64,000 nt of DNA from Curtobacterium sp. ER1/6 (GTDB lineage: Bacteria > Actinomycetota > Actinomycetes > Actinomycetales > Microbacteriaceae). The stretch lies in contig NZ_MJAK01000010.1 of NCBI RefSeq assembly GCF_001742745.1, positions 45,311-109,310 on the forward strand, read 5' to 3'. The translations under genes and the position numbers were made by a program. The notes under the pieces were generated by a model. The model was not told where the DNA came from. It worked only from the letters and a program-made list of their open reading frames with translations, and made no database searches. This document shows positions 1 through 9,744 of this stretch, one piece after another (positions within the stretch are counted from its first letter, which is position 1; every line of letters begins with the position of its first letter).

Positions 1-1
1 G

Positions 2-400
2 CTCGAGAAGTACGGCCTGGAGCTCGGTGGCTCGGGGGAGGACGGCGTGCCGACGAGCAACGTCAGCATCCTCGACACCGGGACGGTCTACACGGCCACG
101 GACCGCGGCAAGTGCAACTTCGGCGAGGTCTTCACCACCGACGGGCGCATCAAGTCGCTCGGGCTCACCGTCCTCGAGGACGACCGGGGCTTCTTCCCGG
201 CGTACAACGTCGCGCCGGTGATCGACTCGGCCACGCTCGAGGAGTACCCGCAGCTCCGCGACGTGTACGACCAGATCTCGCCGGCGTTGACCGACGAGGT
301 GCTGCAGGAGCTCAACCGGCAGGTGGACGTCGAGGGGCGTGAGCCGGCGGACGTCGCGTTCGACTGGATGGTCGACGAGGGCTTCATCACGGCGCCCTGA
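2..400 (+). CDS. Glycine betaine/proline ABC transporter substrate-binding protein, C-terminal part (OpuAC/ProX family)
   Basis: The gene runs in from before the window; 132 residues of the C-terminal lobe are present. The fragment carries the family ending: a segment about the mature ligand (LEDDRGFFPAYNVAPVI) and the final helices with DVYDQISPALTDEVLQELN, which match OpuAC/ProX-type quaternary-ammonium binding proteins. These proteins sit outside the membrane, usually as lipoproteins, and deliver betaine or choline to a permease/ATPase pair during osmotic stress. The permease genes are probably upstream, outside the window. A strong hairpin lies downstream. Family assignment is confident; the exact ligand is not. 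Confidence 0.85.
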   Translation, partial: LEKYGLELGGSGEDGVPTSNVSILDTGTVYTATDRGKCNFGEVFTTDGRIKSLGLTVLEDDRGFFPAYNVAPVIDSATLEEYPQLRDVYDQISPALTDEVLQELNRQVDVEGREPADVAFDWMVDEGFITAP

Positions 401-462
401 CCGGGTGGTCGGGACGTCGGGTCGTCGGTCCCTCCGGCGGGTCCGGCGGATCCGGCAGGTCG

Positions 463-503
463 GACGGGAGGCGCGGCGCCGGTGGGGTACTGCGCCTCCC
501 GTC
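463..503. terminator. Hairpin between convergent genes
   Basis: A perfect 12-bp inverted repeat (GACGGGAGGCGC at 463..474 pairing with 492..503) encloses a 17-base loop. It sits in the 192-base gap between the betaine-binding protein gene and the opposing TetR gene, so it can serve both strands. There is no U-run, as is usual in high-GC actinobacteria. The arm shares GGGAGGCGC with the much longer hairpin at 36622..36693. Confidence 0.7.
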
Positions 504-540
504 GTTCGCGGGGTCGCGTCGCGGGCGCAGCCTGCGCCGG

Positions 541-587
541 TCTGCGTCGGGTCGGTCTGCGTCGGGTCGGTCGGCGTCTGCGTCGGG
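541..587. repeat. Short direct repeats TCTGCGTCGGG x3
   Basis: The 11-mer TCTGCGTCGGG occurs at 541, 556 and 577 (spacing 15 and 21) just beyond the stop codon of the TetR gene on the minus strand. Probably slippage-generated low-complexity sequence; no function is evident. Confidence 0.6.
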
Positions 588-592
588 CCGGG

Positions 593-1228
593 TCAGGCCG
601 CGTCGAGGCGGGTGGCGGTGTCGCGGATGGTCGCGACGAGTCGGGCGCGCACCTCGACGGGGTCCGAGCCCTCGTGGCGGGCCGCGCTGCGCAGCCCGGT
701 CATGCACATGCCCAGGAGCATCTCGGCGGCCTCGGGCGTCGCCGCCTCGGGCCCCCATGCCGGGTCGCGCGCCAGGATCGTCCGGACGGCGCCGGTCATC
801 GCCTCGGCCACCGTCGTCATCCGAGCCACCTGCCGGCGCACGAGCTGCGGGAAGCGCACGATGACCTCCTTGCGGTCCGTGCGCTCGCGCTCGTCGCCGA
901 AGGACTCGCCGAACACCAGGAACGCCAGGTCGACCACGGCCTCGACGACGGGTCGGCCGGACACCGCGGCGAGGTGGGCGTCCAGCGCCTCTGGCGAGAG
1001 GTCGACCTCGGTGTGCCCGAGGACGGCGTCCTCCTTGCTGGCGAAGTAGTTGAAGAACGTCCGCGGGGAGACGTCCGCGCGAGCGGCGATCTGCTCGATG
1101 GTCGTGCGCTCGAGGTCCTGCTCGAGGACGAGGGACCGGGCGGCGCGGGCGATGCGGCGACGCGTCTCGAGGCGCTTGCGGTCGCGCAGGCCCAGCGCGG
1201 GAGCCGGTGCGGACGCGGTGTCGGACAT
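593..1228 (-). CDS. TetR/AcrR family transcriptional regulator
   Basis: This 211-residue protein has the TetR helix-turn-helix at residues 15-60: RRRIARAARSLVLEQ followed by TTIEQIAARADVSPRTFFNYF, a textbook recognition helix. The C-terminal ligand/dimer domain is unspecific. The ATG at 1228 is preferred over an upstream in-frame ATG because a minus-strand TACAGT hexamer (1235..1240) lies 6 bases before it, the leaderless promoter pattern of this window. It is divergent from the GNAT gene at 1327. The 98-base gap contains a 10-bp palindrome (1270..1279) that could be its operator. Ligand unknown. Confidence 0.9.
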   Translation of the reverse strand: MSDTASAPAPALGLRDRKRLETRRRIARAARSLVLEQDLERTTIEQIAARADVSPRTFFNYFASKEDAVLGHTEVDLSPEALDAHLAAVSGRPVVEAVVDLAFLVFGESFGDERERTDRKEVIVRFPQLVRRQVARMTTVAEAMTGAVRTILARDPAWGPEAATPEAAEMLLGMCMTGLRSAARHEGSDPVEVRARLVATIRDTATRLDAA

Positions 1229-1269
1229 GGCGTCACTGTAGCCGTCGCAGGCCCGGATCTGCAGGGTGC

Positions 1270-1279
1270 GCAAGCTTGC
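1270..1279. promoter_or_regulatory. Palindrome GCAAGCTTGC, candidate TetR operator
   Basis: A perfect 10-bp palindrome lies in the middle of the divergent gap between the TetR gene and the GNAT gene, about 30 bases upstream of the regulator's -10 hexamer. Position suits an operator, but it is short and could be chance. Confidence 0.35.
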
Positions 1280-1326
1280 AGGCGTGCACCGGACGTGCGG
1301 GCGTGCCGTTGCCTAGTGTCGGACAC

Positions 1327-1854
1327 GTGGCGGCTTCGGGACGGGACCTCGGCGACGGGTGTGCGCTCACACTGCGCGACCTCAGCACCGTCGACGCCGT
1401 GCACGACCTCGTCGCGGCGAACCTCGAGCGGCTCCGCGCGGCCGAGCCGTGGGCGTGGGGGCCGGTGACCCGCGAGGCCCTGGTGCTGCACACCGAGCAG
1501 CTGCTCGGCCGGTACGCGATGGACCGGGCGGTGCCGTGCGTCATCCGCTCCGCGGGACGGATCGTCGGGTCCGCCTCGCTCGCACTCGACCCGCACCTCG
1601 GCCAGGCGTCGCTCGGGTACTGGGTCGACGCCGGGTCGGAGGGGCGGGGGATCGCGCACCGGGCGGCCGCCGCGCTCGTCGAGGTCGCCCGCGAGCGGGG
1701 GAGTGCCCGGGTCGAGATCCGGACCGGGGTGGACAACGAGCGCAGTCGGCGGCTCGCGGAGCGCCTCGGGTTCGCGCACGAGGGGACGCTCCGCAGCGCG
1801 CTGCCGCTCGGTGACCGCCGGGTCGACGTCGCGGTCTACGGCTTGGTGCTCTGA
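1327..1854 (+). CDS. GNAT family N-acetyltransferase (RimJ/RimL type)
   Basis: The 175-residue product has the RimJ/RimL-type GNAT fold: ALTLRDLSTVDAVHDLVAANL at the N terminus is the usual 'arrange substrate' region, LGYWVDAGSEGRGIAHRAA is the beta4 and acetyl-CoA pyrophosphate loop (canonical Q/R-x-x-G-x-G/A), and RTGVDNERSRRLAERLGF is the typical C-terminal AxN/RLGF motif. Such enzymes acetylate protein N termini or small amines. The GTG at 1327 is chosen because TAGTGT (1314..1319) stands 7 bases upstream, fitting a leaderless transcript. Divergent from the TetR gene, which may control it. Confidence 0.85.
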   Translation: MAASGRDLGDGCALTLRDLSTVDAVHDLVAANLERLRAAEPWAWGPVTREALVLHTEQLLGRYAMDRAVPCVIRSAGRIVGSASLALDPHLGQASLGYWVDAGSEGRGIAHRAAAALVEVARERGSARVEIRTGVDNERSRRLAERLGFAHEGTLRSALPLGDRRVDVAVYGLVL

Positions 1855-1865
1855 CCCGACGCGGA

Positions 1866-2962
<1,097 letters not shown>

Positions 2963-3009
2963 TCCTCGCCGGTCCCTGCCCGGGAGCGGCGCTCGGCCCT
3001 GGTCGTTCC

Positions 3010-3042
3010 GGGCGTACCTGGTCCTCTCGGGCGTACCTGGTC
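3010..3042. repeat. Direct repeat GGGCGTACCTGGTC x2
   Basis: The 14-mer GGGCGTACCTGGTC occurs at 3010..3023 and 3029..3042 (period 19), flanked on both sides by GTTCC. It lies in the 221-base gap before the FAD oxidoreductase gene. No clean terminator was identified there, although CCTGGT/ACCAGG at 3036 and 3052 could pair. Confidence 0.6.
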
Positions 3043-3183
3043 GTTCCGATCCACCAGGCATGCCCGGTTCCACCAGCCATCACAGGCGTTCTGGGAAGGA
3101 ACGGGCAGCCAGCGCGGTCGGGCGTCCCGCGGCGGAACGGTCGTCTGACCGAGCACGGAAGCACGGCACCCTAGGCTCGGGCC

Positions 3184-4629
3184 ATGGTTGATGCGGTGGT
3201 CGTCGGTGCCGGACCGAACGGGCTCGCGGCGGCGGTCACGCTCGCGCGGGCCGGTCTGTCGGTCGAGGTCGTCGAGCGGAACGACACGATCGGCGGCGGC
3301 GCCCGCACGGCGGAGCTCACGCTGCCGGGCTTCCACCACGACGTCTGCTCGGCCGTGCACCCGATGGCGCTGCAGTCCGAGTTCTTCCGGCGCTTCCGGA
3401 TGGAGGACCGCATCGAGCTCCGGCTGCCCGACGTGCAGTACGGCCACCCCCTCGACGGCGGCCGCGCCGGCATCGCCTACCGCGACCTCGAGCGCACGGC
3501 CGAGGCGCTGGGCGTCGACGGTCCCGCGTTCCGCAACCTCATGGCGCCGCTGTCCCGCAACGCCGACCAGGTCGCCGACTTCGCCACCGACGCGCTCCTG
3601 CACGTGCCGCGGCACCCGCTGACCGTGGCGCGCTTCGGCCTGCGCGCGCTGGAGCAGGGGAGCGCCGCGTGGAACCTGCGCTTCCGCGACGACGTGGCCC
3701 CGGCGATGGTGTCCGGCGTCGCGGCGCACTCCATCCAGCACATGCCGTCGCTGTCCACGGCCGCCGCGGCGCTGTCGCTCGGCTCGTACGCGCACGGCCG
3801 CGGGTGGCCGGTGCCGATCGGCGGCAGCCAGGCGATCGTCGATGCGCTCGCCGCGGACCTCGTCGCCCACGGCGGCACGATCGAGACCGGTCGCGAGGTC
3901 CGGTCGCTCGCCGACCTCACCCCGGCGAAGGCCGTGCTCTTCGACACGAGCGTGCCGGGGATGCTCGGCATCGCGGGGAAGCAGATCCCGACCCCGAAGC
4001 GCGGCGCCCTCCGACGCTTCCGGTTCGGCAACGCGGCGGCGAAGGTCGACTTCGCACTGTCCGACCCGGTGCCCTGGACGAACACGGAGCTGCGCCGGGC
4101 GGGGACGGTCCACATCGGCGGCACCCGGGCGGAGATCGCCGCGGCGGAGCGTGCGGTCGCGAACGGGCAGCACGCCGAGCGGCCGTACGTGCTCGGGTCG
4201 GAGCCGACGGTGGTCGACCCGGGTCGTGCGCCGCGCGGCAAGCACGTCTTCTGGGCGTACGCGCACGTGCCGGCGGGATCCGACGTCGACCCCACGGACG
4301 CGATCGTCCGGCAGGTCGAGCGGTTCGCCCCCGGATTCCGCGACACGATCCTGCAGTCGGCCAGCCGCACGGCCGTGCAGATGGGCGAGTACAACCCCAA
4401 CTACGTCGGCGGCGACATCGCCGCCGGGGCCGCGAGCTTCTGGCAGCTCGTCAAGCGGCCCGTCCTGTCGTCCGACCCCTGGCGCATGGGCGGCGGCATG
4501 TACCTGTGCTCGGAGGCGTCAGCACCCGGCCCCGGGGTGCACGGCATGGCGGGGTGGCACGCCGCCCGCAGTGCCCTCACGCACACCTTCGGGCTGTCCG
4601 AGCACGTCGACCTCGAACCGGAGGACTGA
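3184..4629 (+). CDS. NAD(P)/FAD-dependent oxidoreductase, phytoene desaturase-like (COG1233)
   Basis: A 481-residue flavoprotein. The N-terminal dinucleotide-binding motif [20 protein letters not shown] (GxGxxG, residues 5-24) is followed by an acidic residue in [13 protein letters not shown], the classical FAD ADP-binding fold. The C-terminal [18 protein letters not shown] motif, about residue 440, is the second FAD contact of phytoene desaturase/PYROXD2 relatives. No carotenoid genes surround it, so a carotenoid role is not supported. TAGGCT (3172..3177) is 6 bases before the ATG. It is followed after 3 bases by a SRPBCC gene and probably forms an operon with it. Substrate unknown. Confidence 0.85.
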   Translation: MVDAVVVGAGPNGLAAAVTLARAGLSVEVVERNDTIGGGARTAELTLPGFHHDVCSAVHPMALQSEFFRRFRMEDRIELRLPDVQYGHPLDGGRAGIAYRDLERTAEALGVDGPAFRNLMAPLSRNADQVADFATDALLHVPRHPLTVARFGLRALEQGSAAWNLRFRDDVAPAMVSGVAAHSIQHMPSLSTAAAALSLGSYAHGRGWPVPIGGSQAIVDALAADLVAHGGTIETGREVRSLADLTPAKAVLFDTSVPGMLGIAGKQIPTPKRGALRRFRFGNAAAKVDFALSDPVPWTNTELRRAGTVHIGGTRAEIAAAERAVANGQHAERPYVLGSEPTVVDPGRAPRGKHVFWAYAHVPAGSDVDPTDAIVRQVERFAPGFRDTILQSASRTAVQMGEYNPNYVGGDIAAGAASFWQLVKRPVLSSDPWRMGGGMYLCSEASAPGPGVHGMAGWHAARSALTHTFGLSEHVDLEPED

Positions 4630-4632
4630 ACC

Positions 4633-5085
4633 GTGGCCAAGAACGTCCGCATCATGCACTGCACCCCGGAGCAGGTCTTCGACGTGCTCCGCGACGGCTG
4701 GCTCTACCCGACCTGGGTGGTCGGTGCCTCGCGCATGCGCGGCCAGGACCCCGCGTGGCCCGCCGTCGGCAGCGAGCTGCACCACTCGTTCGGCATCTGG
4801 CCGTTCGTCATCGACGACACCACCACGGTGCTCGAGGTGGACGAGCCACGGCGCCTGGTCATCGAGGCGCGGGGCTGGCCGTTCGGCGAGGCCCGTGTCG
4901 AGGTCGACGTCGAACCCCACCCGCGCGGCTGCCGGGTGACCCTGCGCGAGGAGTTCGTGCGCGGAGCGGTGTCGCTCGTCCCCGGGTTCCTCGCACAGCC
5001 GGGCATCTGGATCCGCAACCACGAGGGCATCCGCCGGTTGCGTTGGATCGCCGAGGGCCGCGCCGCCGTCACTCCGCGCGGCTGA
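4633..5085 (+). CDS. SRPBCC family protein (START/polyketide cyclase-like fold)
   Basis: A 150-residue single-domain protein of the helix-grip fold: the opening CTPEQVFDVLRDGWLYPTWV is the typical first strand and helices, and VLEVDEPRRLVIEARGWPFG the central sheet. These proteins bind hydrophobic ligands in a cavity. Start is GTG, 3 bases after the stop of the FAD oxidoreductase gene, so the two are likely co-transcribed and may act on the same lipophilic compound (inference). Its 3' end overlaps the opposing shikimate dehydrogenase-like gene by 17 bases. Confidence 0.8.
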   Translation: MAKNVRIMHCTPEQVFDVLRDGWLYPTWVVGASRMRGQDPAWPAVGSELHHSFGIWPFVIDDTTTVLEVDEPRRLVIEARGWPFGEARVEVDVEPHPRGCRVTLREEFVRGAVSLVPGFLAQPGIWIRNHEGIRRLRWIAEGRAAVTPRG

Positions 5086-5887
5086 ACGCGCTCGCGCGCT
5101 GCACCTGGTCGTCCGTCAGGGCGACGCCCGTGTAGCGCTCGAACTGGCGCGCCGCCTGGAGCGCGATGACCTCGGCGCCGGTGACGACCCGGGCGCCGGA
5201 CGCGCGTCCGGCGCGGACCAGCGGGGTCTCGGCGGGGAACGCCACGACGTCGAAGACCGTGGACGCGGCGTCGACCCGGTCCTGCTCGAAGGCCAGCGCG
5301 TCCTCGTCGTCCCCGCGCATGCCGAGCGGCGTGACGTTCACGAGCACGTCGGCCTCCGGCGCCTGCTGCTCGACGGGGACCCAGTCGAAGCCGTACTGCT
5401 CGGCGAGGGCGGGGCCGGCGGTCGTGTTCCGCGCGACGACCGTGAGGTGGTCGAAGCCCGCGCCGCGGAACGCCGCGGTGACCGCCTTCGCCATGCCACC
5501 GGAACCGCGCAGGACCACGCGGGCGGCGGGGTCGACCTCGTGCGTGCGGAGCAGGGCGGCGACGGCCTCGTAGTCGGTGTTCGACGCGGTGAGCACGCCG
5601 TCGTCGTTCACCACGGTGTTGACCGACCGGATCGCCTCGGCGGAGTCCTCGACCACGTCGACGAGGGGGATGACCGCCTCCTTGAAGGGCATCGACACCG
5701 AGCAGCCGCGGATGCCGAGCGCGCGGATGCCGGCGACCGCGCCGGGCAGGTCGGTCGTCGTGAAGGCCTTGTACGCGAAGTTCAACCCGAGCTCGTCGTA
5801 GAGGAAGTTGTGGAAGCGCGTGCCGATGTTGCTCGGGCGGGCCGCGAGCGAGATGCAGACCTGCATGTCCTTGTTGAGGATGGGCAT
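5069..5887 (-). CDS. Shikimate 5-dehydrogenase-like protein (SdhL/HI0607 type)
   Basis: A 272-residue member of the shikimate dehydrogenase superfamily. The catalytic lysine region (SVSMPFKEAV) and aspartate region (ASNTDYEAV) are present, and LRGSGGMAKAVTAAF is the NADP-binding GxGG(A/M) turn, with a basic ARN following. The N-terminal motif that binds shikimate through two serines (HSxSPxxHN in AroE) is replaced by ARPSNIGTRFHN, so this resembles the SdhL subgroup rather than true AroE. The tail overlaps the convergent SRPBCC gene by 17 bases. Substrate uncertain. Confidence 0.8.
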   Translation of the reverse strand: MPILNKDMQVCISLAARPSNIGTRFHNFLYDELGLNFAYKAFTTTDLPGAVAGIRALGIRGCSVSMPFKEAVIPLVDVVEDSAEAIRSVNTVVNDDGVLTASNTDYEAVAALLRTHEVDPAARVVLRGSGGMAKAVTAAFRGAGFDHLTVVARNTTAGPALAEQYGFDWVPVEQQAPEADVLVNVTPLGMRGDDEDALAFEQDRVDAASTVFDVVAFPAETPLVRAGRASGARVVTGAEVIALQAARQFERYTGVALTDDQVQRASAFSRAE

Positions 5888-5975
5888 GGCACGAGTGTCC
5901 CACGCTGCCGCCGATGGAGCGGTCCATGCCCGACCGACTCGGAGGCCGCCCGTCCGGACGGGTTAGTGTGCAGGG

Positions 5976-7349
5976 GTGCCGGTCTCCGTGTTCGATCTGT
6001 TCAGCGTCGGGATCGGCCCGTCGAGTTCCCACACCGTCGGGCCGATGCGAGCCGGGGCCGCCTTCGCCGCCGCGGTCGTCGACGCACCGGTCGCCGGGAT
6101 CGACGTCCACCTGTACGGCTCGCTCGCCTCGACCGGGCAGGGGCACGGCACCCTCGGCGCGGTGCTCGCCGGCTTGATGGGGTCCGCTCCCGAGACGGTG
6201 GACCCCGACGAGATGGTCGCGGCGCTCGAGGACCTCGAGCGCACCGGGTCACTGCGACTGGCCGGTGGCGCGACGGTGCCGTTCCGCCAGGCCGACATCG
6301 TGCTGCACCCCCTGACCATGCTGCCGCGGCACCCGAACGCGATGCGGCTGACCGCCACCGACGCCGCCGGTGCCGTGCTCGCCGAGGAGACCTACTACTC
6401 GATCGGCGGCGGCTTCGTCACGAGCGACACCGAGGGAGTCGTGGCCGAGGCCGCGATCCCCGTCGACGACGCCGTGCCGTACCCGTTCTCGAGCGGCGCC
6501 GAGCTCCTCGCCGCCTGCGCCGCGACGGGCCTGCCCGTGAGCGGGATCGCACTGGCGAACGAGACCGTGAGCCGTGGCGCGGACGACGTGCGCACGGGGC
6601 TCCTGCACGTGCACGACGTCATGCGCGAGAGCGTCGAGCGGAGCATCCGCCGGACCGGGACCCTGCCGGGCGGCCTCGCCGTGCGTCGGCGTGCCGCGGA
6701 CTGGTACGAGCAGCTCACCCGGGACGACCCGCACCACGACCCGCTCTTCGCGATGGAGTGGGTGAACCTCACCGCGATGGCGGTCAACGAGGAGAACGCC
6801 ACCGGCGGCCGGGTGGTGACCGCGCCGACGAACGGCGCCGCGGGGATCATCCCGGCGGTGCTGTCGTACGCGCTCACCTACGTCTCCGAGATCGCGCCGG
6901 AGGACCGCGACGACGCCGTGGTCCGGTTCCTGCTCACGGCGGGGGCGGTCGGCTCGATCTACAAGGAGCGGGCGTCGATCTCCGGCGCCGAGGTCGGCTG
7001 CCAGGGCGAGGTCGGGTCCGCGGCGTCGATGGCCGCCGCCGGGCTCGCCGAGGTCCTCGGCGGCAGTCCCGAGCAGGTGGAGAACGCCGCCGAGATCGCG
7101 ATGGAGCACAACCTCGGCCTGACCTGCGACCCGATCGGCGGGCTCGTGCAGATCCCGTGCATCGAGCGGAACGCGATCGCGGCGAACAAGGCGATCAACG
7201 CGGCGCGGATGGCGATGCGCGGCGACGGGGTGCACCACGTGTCGCTCGACCAGGTGGTCGAGACGATGCGGCAGACGGGTGCCGACATGTCGACGAAGTA
7301 CAAGGAGACCGCGATGGGCGGTCTGGCGGTGAACGTCCCGCTCTGCTGA
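5976..7349 (+). CDS. sdaA: L-serine ammonia-lyase (single-chain, iron-sulfur)
   Basis: The 457-residue enzyme deaminates L-serine to pyruvate and ammonia. The N-terminal beta domain has the diagnostic [16 protein letters not shown]; the C-terminal alpha domain holds three cysteines placed to bind the [4Fe-4S] cluster at residues 342 (VGCQGE), 384 (LTCDP) and 395 (IPCIE). Length agrees with single-polypeptide SdaA. GTG at 5976 is supported by TAGTGT (5964..5969) 6 bases upstream, a leaderless arrangement. The cluster makes the enzyme oxygen-sensitive. Convergent with the small gene at 7354, only 4 bases away. Confidence 0.95.
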   Translation: MPVSVFDLFSVGIGPSSSHTVGPMRAGAAFAAAVVDAPVAGIDVHLYGSLASTGQGHGTLGAVLAGLMGSAPETVDPDEMVAALEDLERTGSLRLAGGATVPFRQADIVLHPLTMLPRHPNAMRLTATDAAGAVLAEETYYSIGGGFVTSDTEGVVAEAAIPVDDAVPYPFSSGAELLAACAATGLPVSGIALANETVSRGADDVRTGLLHVHDVMRESVERSIRRTGTLPGGLAVRRRAADWYEQLTRDDPHHDPLFAMEWVNLTAMAVNEENATGGRVVTAPTNGAAGIIPAVLSYALTYVSEIAPEDRDDAVVRFLLTAGAVGSIYKERASISGAEVGCQGEVGSAASMAAAGLAEVLGGSPEQVENAAEIAMEHNLGLTCDPIGGLVQIPCIERNAIAANKAINAARMAMRGDGVHHVSLDQVVETMRQTGADMSTKYKETAMGGLAVNVPLC

Positions 7350-7353
7350 GCGG

Positions 7354-7575
7354 TCAGTCGACCCGCATCTCGAGCGTGACGTCGCACGGCGCCACGTGCC
7401 GCTGCCCGTCGTCGTCGAGCACGATGAGCGAGGGGCGGCCGTGCGCGTCGAGGACGTCGACGGCGGTGCCGAGGACCGACCGGCCGCGGTCCTCGTAGCG
7501 CACCACGGCGTGCATCGGGACGTCGTCCGGGGTCACCGGACGCCAGGGCATCGTTCCTGTGGCGTCGATCTGCAT
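7354..7575 (-). CDS. Small hypothetical protein, 73 residues
   Basis: A 73-residue soluble protein (MQIDATGTMPWRPVTPDD...) predicted to be mostly beta-strand with alternating hydrophobic residues (HAVVRYEDRGRSVLGTAVDV). No family recognised. ATG at 7575 is favoured by a minus-strand CAGGAT (7582..7587) 6 bases upstream. It ends 4 bases from the convergent sdaA stop codon and no hairpin separates them. Confidence 0.6.
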   Translation of the reverse strand: MQIDATGTMPWRPVTPDDVPMHAVVRYEDRGRSVLGTAVDVLDAHGRPSLIVLDDDGQRHVAPCDVTLEMRVD

Positions 7576-7676
7576 GCCGACATCCTGCCGGTTGTCCAGA
7601 TCACGCACACAATCGACGAGTGCTCCTCGACTCCTGCGGACGGTCCTCCGGGTCGCGCGCGCGTACGGTCGGCACC

Positions 7677-7958
7677 ATGAGCGCGACCGGCCACGACCAG
7701 CCCGACCAGCCCGACCAGCCCGACCACGACGAGCTCGACGACGGGGTCGACATGTCCTTCGAGGAACGGCGGCAGGACACCTTCCGGCGCATGTCCGGCT
7801 CCGACGAGCACGACGCGGACCCGCGGGTCGAGGTCTCGCGCGCCGAGGACGGCGACGTCCGCATCGACGTCGCCGACACCGCGGCGGTCCGCCCGGGCGA
7901 CGCCGCCGGCACCGACCCCCGCACGGACGCGGCGCAGGACCCGCACCACGCCGACTGA
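7677..7958 (+). CDS. Small acidic, probably disordered protein with DQP repeats
   Basis: A 93-residue, strongly acidic protein. Residues 7-16 are three DQP/DQPDQP-type repeats, followed by one helix-prone patch (MSFEERRQDTFRRMSG, about 26-41) and a D/A/P-rich tail. No domain recognised. TACGGT (7664..7669) stands 7 bases before the ATG. It precedes the polymerase-like gene by 43 bases and may share its transcript. Function unknown. Confidence 0.65.
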   Translation: MSATGHDQPDQPDQPDHDELDDGVDMSFEERRQDTFRRMSGSDEHDADPRVEVSRAEDGDVRIDVADTAAVRPGDAAGTDPRTDAAQDPHHAD

Positions 7959-8001
7959 CCCACGGTCCGGCGGGGACGGTGGTCCGGGGGAAGATCGACG
8001 G

Positions 8002-9687
8002 GTGCACCTCGTCCTCCACCGCGTCGACGGCGGCGTCACGGCGACGCCCCTGACCGACGCGGGGGAGCCGGCGGGTGAGCCGACCCGGCTGGACGACCCG
8101 CGCCTCCCGGCCTTCGTCGCCGCGCACGACGGACCGGACGTCCGCTGGGTCTGGGACGACACGGCCCGCTGGTACCCGGCCGTCCTCGCAGCCGGCGGCC
8201 GCGTCGCCCGCTGCACCGACCTGCGGCTGTGCCGCCGCATCCTGCGCGGTGCGCTCGCCGCGCGGGACACGGCCCTCGCGCGGCTCCCCGGCGACACGTG
8301 GGACGCCCCCGGCCAGGAGGCCCGTCCCACCCGTGCGACGCAGGCGTCGCTCTTCGACGACGCGCTCTTCACCGTCGCGCCCGCCGACGACGCGGCCGAC
8401 CCGGTCGTCGAGCTCCGCCGCCAGCTCGACGCGGTCGCCACCTCGACCACGCCCGGCGCGCTGCGCCTGCTCACCACCGCGGAGTCCGCCGGCGCACTCG
8501 TGGCCGCCGAGATCCTGCACGCGGGCCTACCGTGGCGGGCGGACGTGCACGAGCGCCTGCTTGAGGACGCACTCGGGCCGCGGGTGCCCGCCGGGGTGCG
8601 GCCGCGTCGGCTCGAGGAGCTCGCGGTCGTGATCCGCGGACACCTCGGCGACCCGGCGCTCAACCCGGACTCGCCGACCGACGTGCTCCGGTCGCTCCGG
8701 GCCGCGGGCCTGATGGTGGCGAGCACGCGGAAGTGGGAGCTGCAGGAGCTCGAGCACCCGGTCATCGCCCCGCTGCTCGAGTACAAGCGCCTGTCTCGCC
8801 TGCTCACCGCGAACGGCTGGGCCTGGCTCGACGAGTGGGTGCAGGACGGCCGCTTCCACCCGAAGTACGTCGTCGGCGGGGTCGTCACCGGTCGCTGGGC
8901 GGCGGACGGCGGCGGTGCGATGCAGTTGCCGAAGACCGTGCGTGGCGCTGTGGTGGCCGACGACGGCTGGGCCTTCGTCGTCGCGGACGCCGCACAGCTC
9001 GAGCCGCGGGTGCTCGCCGCGATGGCGGGGGACCGGGCGATGGCGACGGCGGGCGACGGGCGCGACCTGTACGACGGCGTGGTGGCCTCGGGCGCGGTGG
9101 AGGCCCGGCAGCAGGCCAAGGGCGCGATGCTCGGCGCGATGTACGGCGCGACCCAGGGCGACGCCGGCCGACTCGTGCCCCGGCTCGCGCGCGCGTTCCC
9201 GGCCGCGCTCGGCCTGGTCGACCGGGCCGCCCGGGCGGGGGAACGCGGGGAGCCCGTCACGACCCTGCTGGGTCGGACGTCACCGGTGCCGGACGAGGCT
9301 TGGTTCGCCGCCCGCAACCGGGCGTGGTCGGTGGACGGGACGACCGCCCAGCAGCGGGCGGTCGAGTCCCGTGCCCGGAGCTGGGGACGGTTCACGCGGA
9401 ACTTCGTGGTGCAGGGGACCGCGGCCGAGTGGGCGCTCGCGTGGATGGGGTCGCTGCGCACCCGGCTCGCGACGCGGTTCCCGGGCCCGGTGACGGCCGG
9501 GCCGCACCTGGTGTTCTTCGTGCACGACGAGATCGTGGTGCACACACCGGTCGAGCACGCCGCGTTCGTCGCCGAGCAGGTCCGGGCGGCGGCGGTGGAC
9601 GCCGGGCGGCTGCTCTTCCGGGACTTCCCCGTGGTGTTCCCGCTGTCGGTCTCCACGGTGCGGGACTACGGGGCCGCGAAGGACTGA
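8002..9687 (+). CDS. DNA polymerase I-like protein (family A), '3'-5' exonuclease/DNA polymerase' type
   Basis: A 561-residue family A polymerase-like protein, much shorter than Pol I because no 5' nuclease domain is present. Polymerase motif A is ADAAQLEPRVLA (metal-binding Asp 329), motif B is RQQAKGAMLGAMYG (R369, K373, Y381) and motif C is VFFVHDEIVVH (D509, E510), so the catalytic residues are all there. The Ser of the usual DxSQxELR is Ala. The first 200 residues correspond to the exonuclease-like domain but its DxE and DxxxYxxxD motifs are not apparent. GTG start. Probably a DNA repair or accessory polymerase. Confidence 0.85.
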   Translation: MHLVLHRVDGGVTATPLTDAGEPAGEPTRLDDPRLPAFVAAHDGPDVRWVWDDTARWYPAVLAAGGRVARCTDLRLCRRILRGALAARDTALARLPGDTWDAPGQEARPTRATQASLFDDALFTVAPADDAADPVVELRRQLDAVATSTTPGALRLLTTAESAGALVAAEILHAGLPWRADVHERLLEDALGPRVPAGVRPRRLEELAVVIRGHLGDPALNPDSPTDVLRSLRAAGLMVASTRKWELQELEHPVIAPLLEYKRLSRLLTANGWAWLDEWVQDGRFHPKYVVGGVVTGRWAADGGGAMQLPKTVRGAVVADDGWAFVVADAAQLEPRVLAAMAGDRAMATAGDGRDLYDGVVASGAVEARQQAKGAMLGAMYGATQGDAGRLVPRLARAFPAALGLVDRAARAGERGEPVTTLLGRTSPVPDEAWFAARNRAWSVDGTTAQQRAVESRARSWGRFTRNFVVQGTAAEWALAWMGSLRTRLATRFPGPVTAGPHLVFFVHDEIVVHTPVEHAAFVAEQVRAAAVDAGRLLFRDFPVVFPLSVSTVRDYGAAKD

Positions 9688-9744
9688 GCGCACCCGCGTG
9701 GCGAGGCGCACGTGCTCGCAGCCGGGTCCGGGCAGGGTGGGTCG

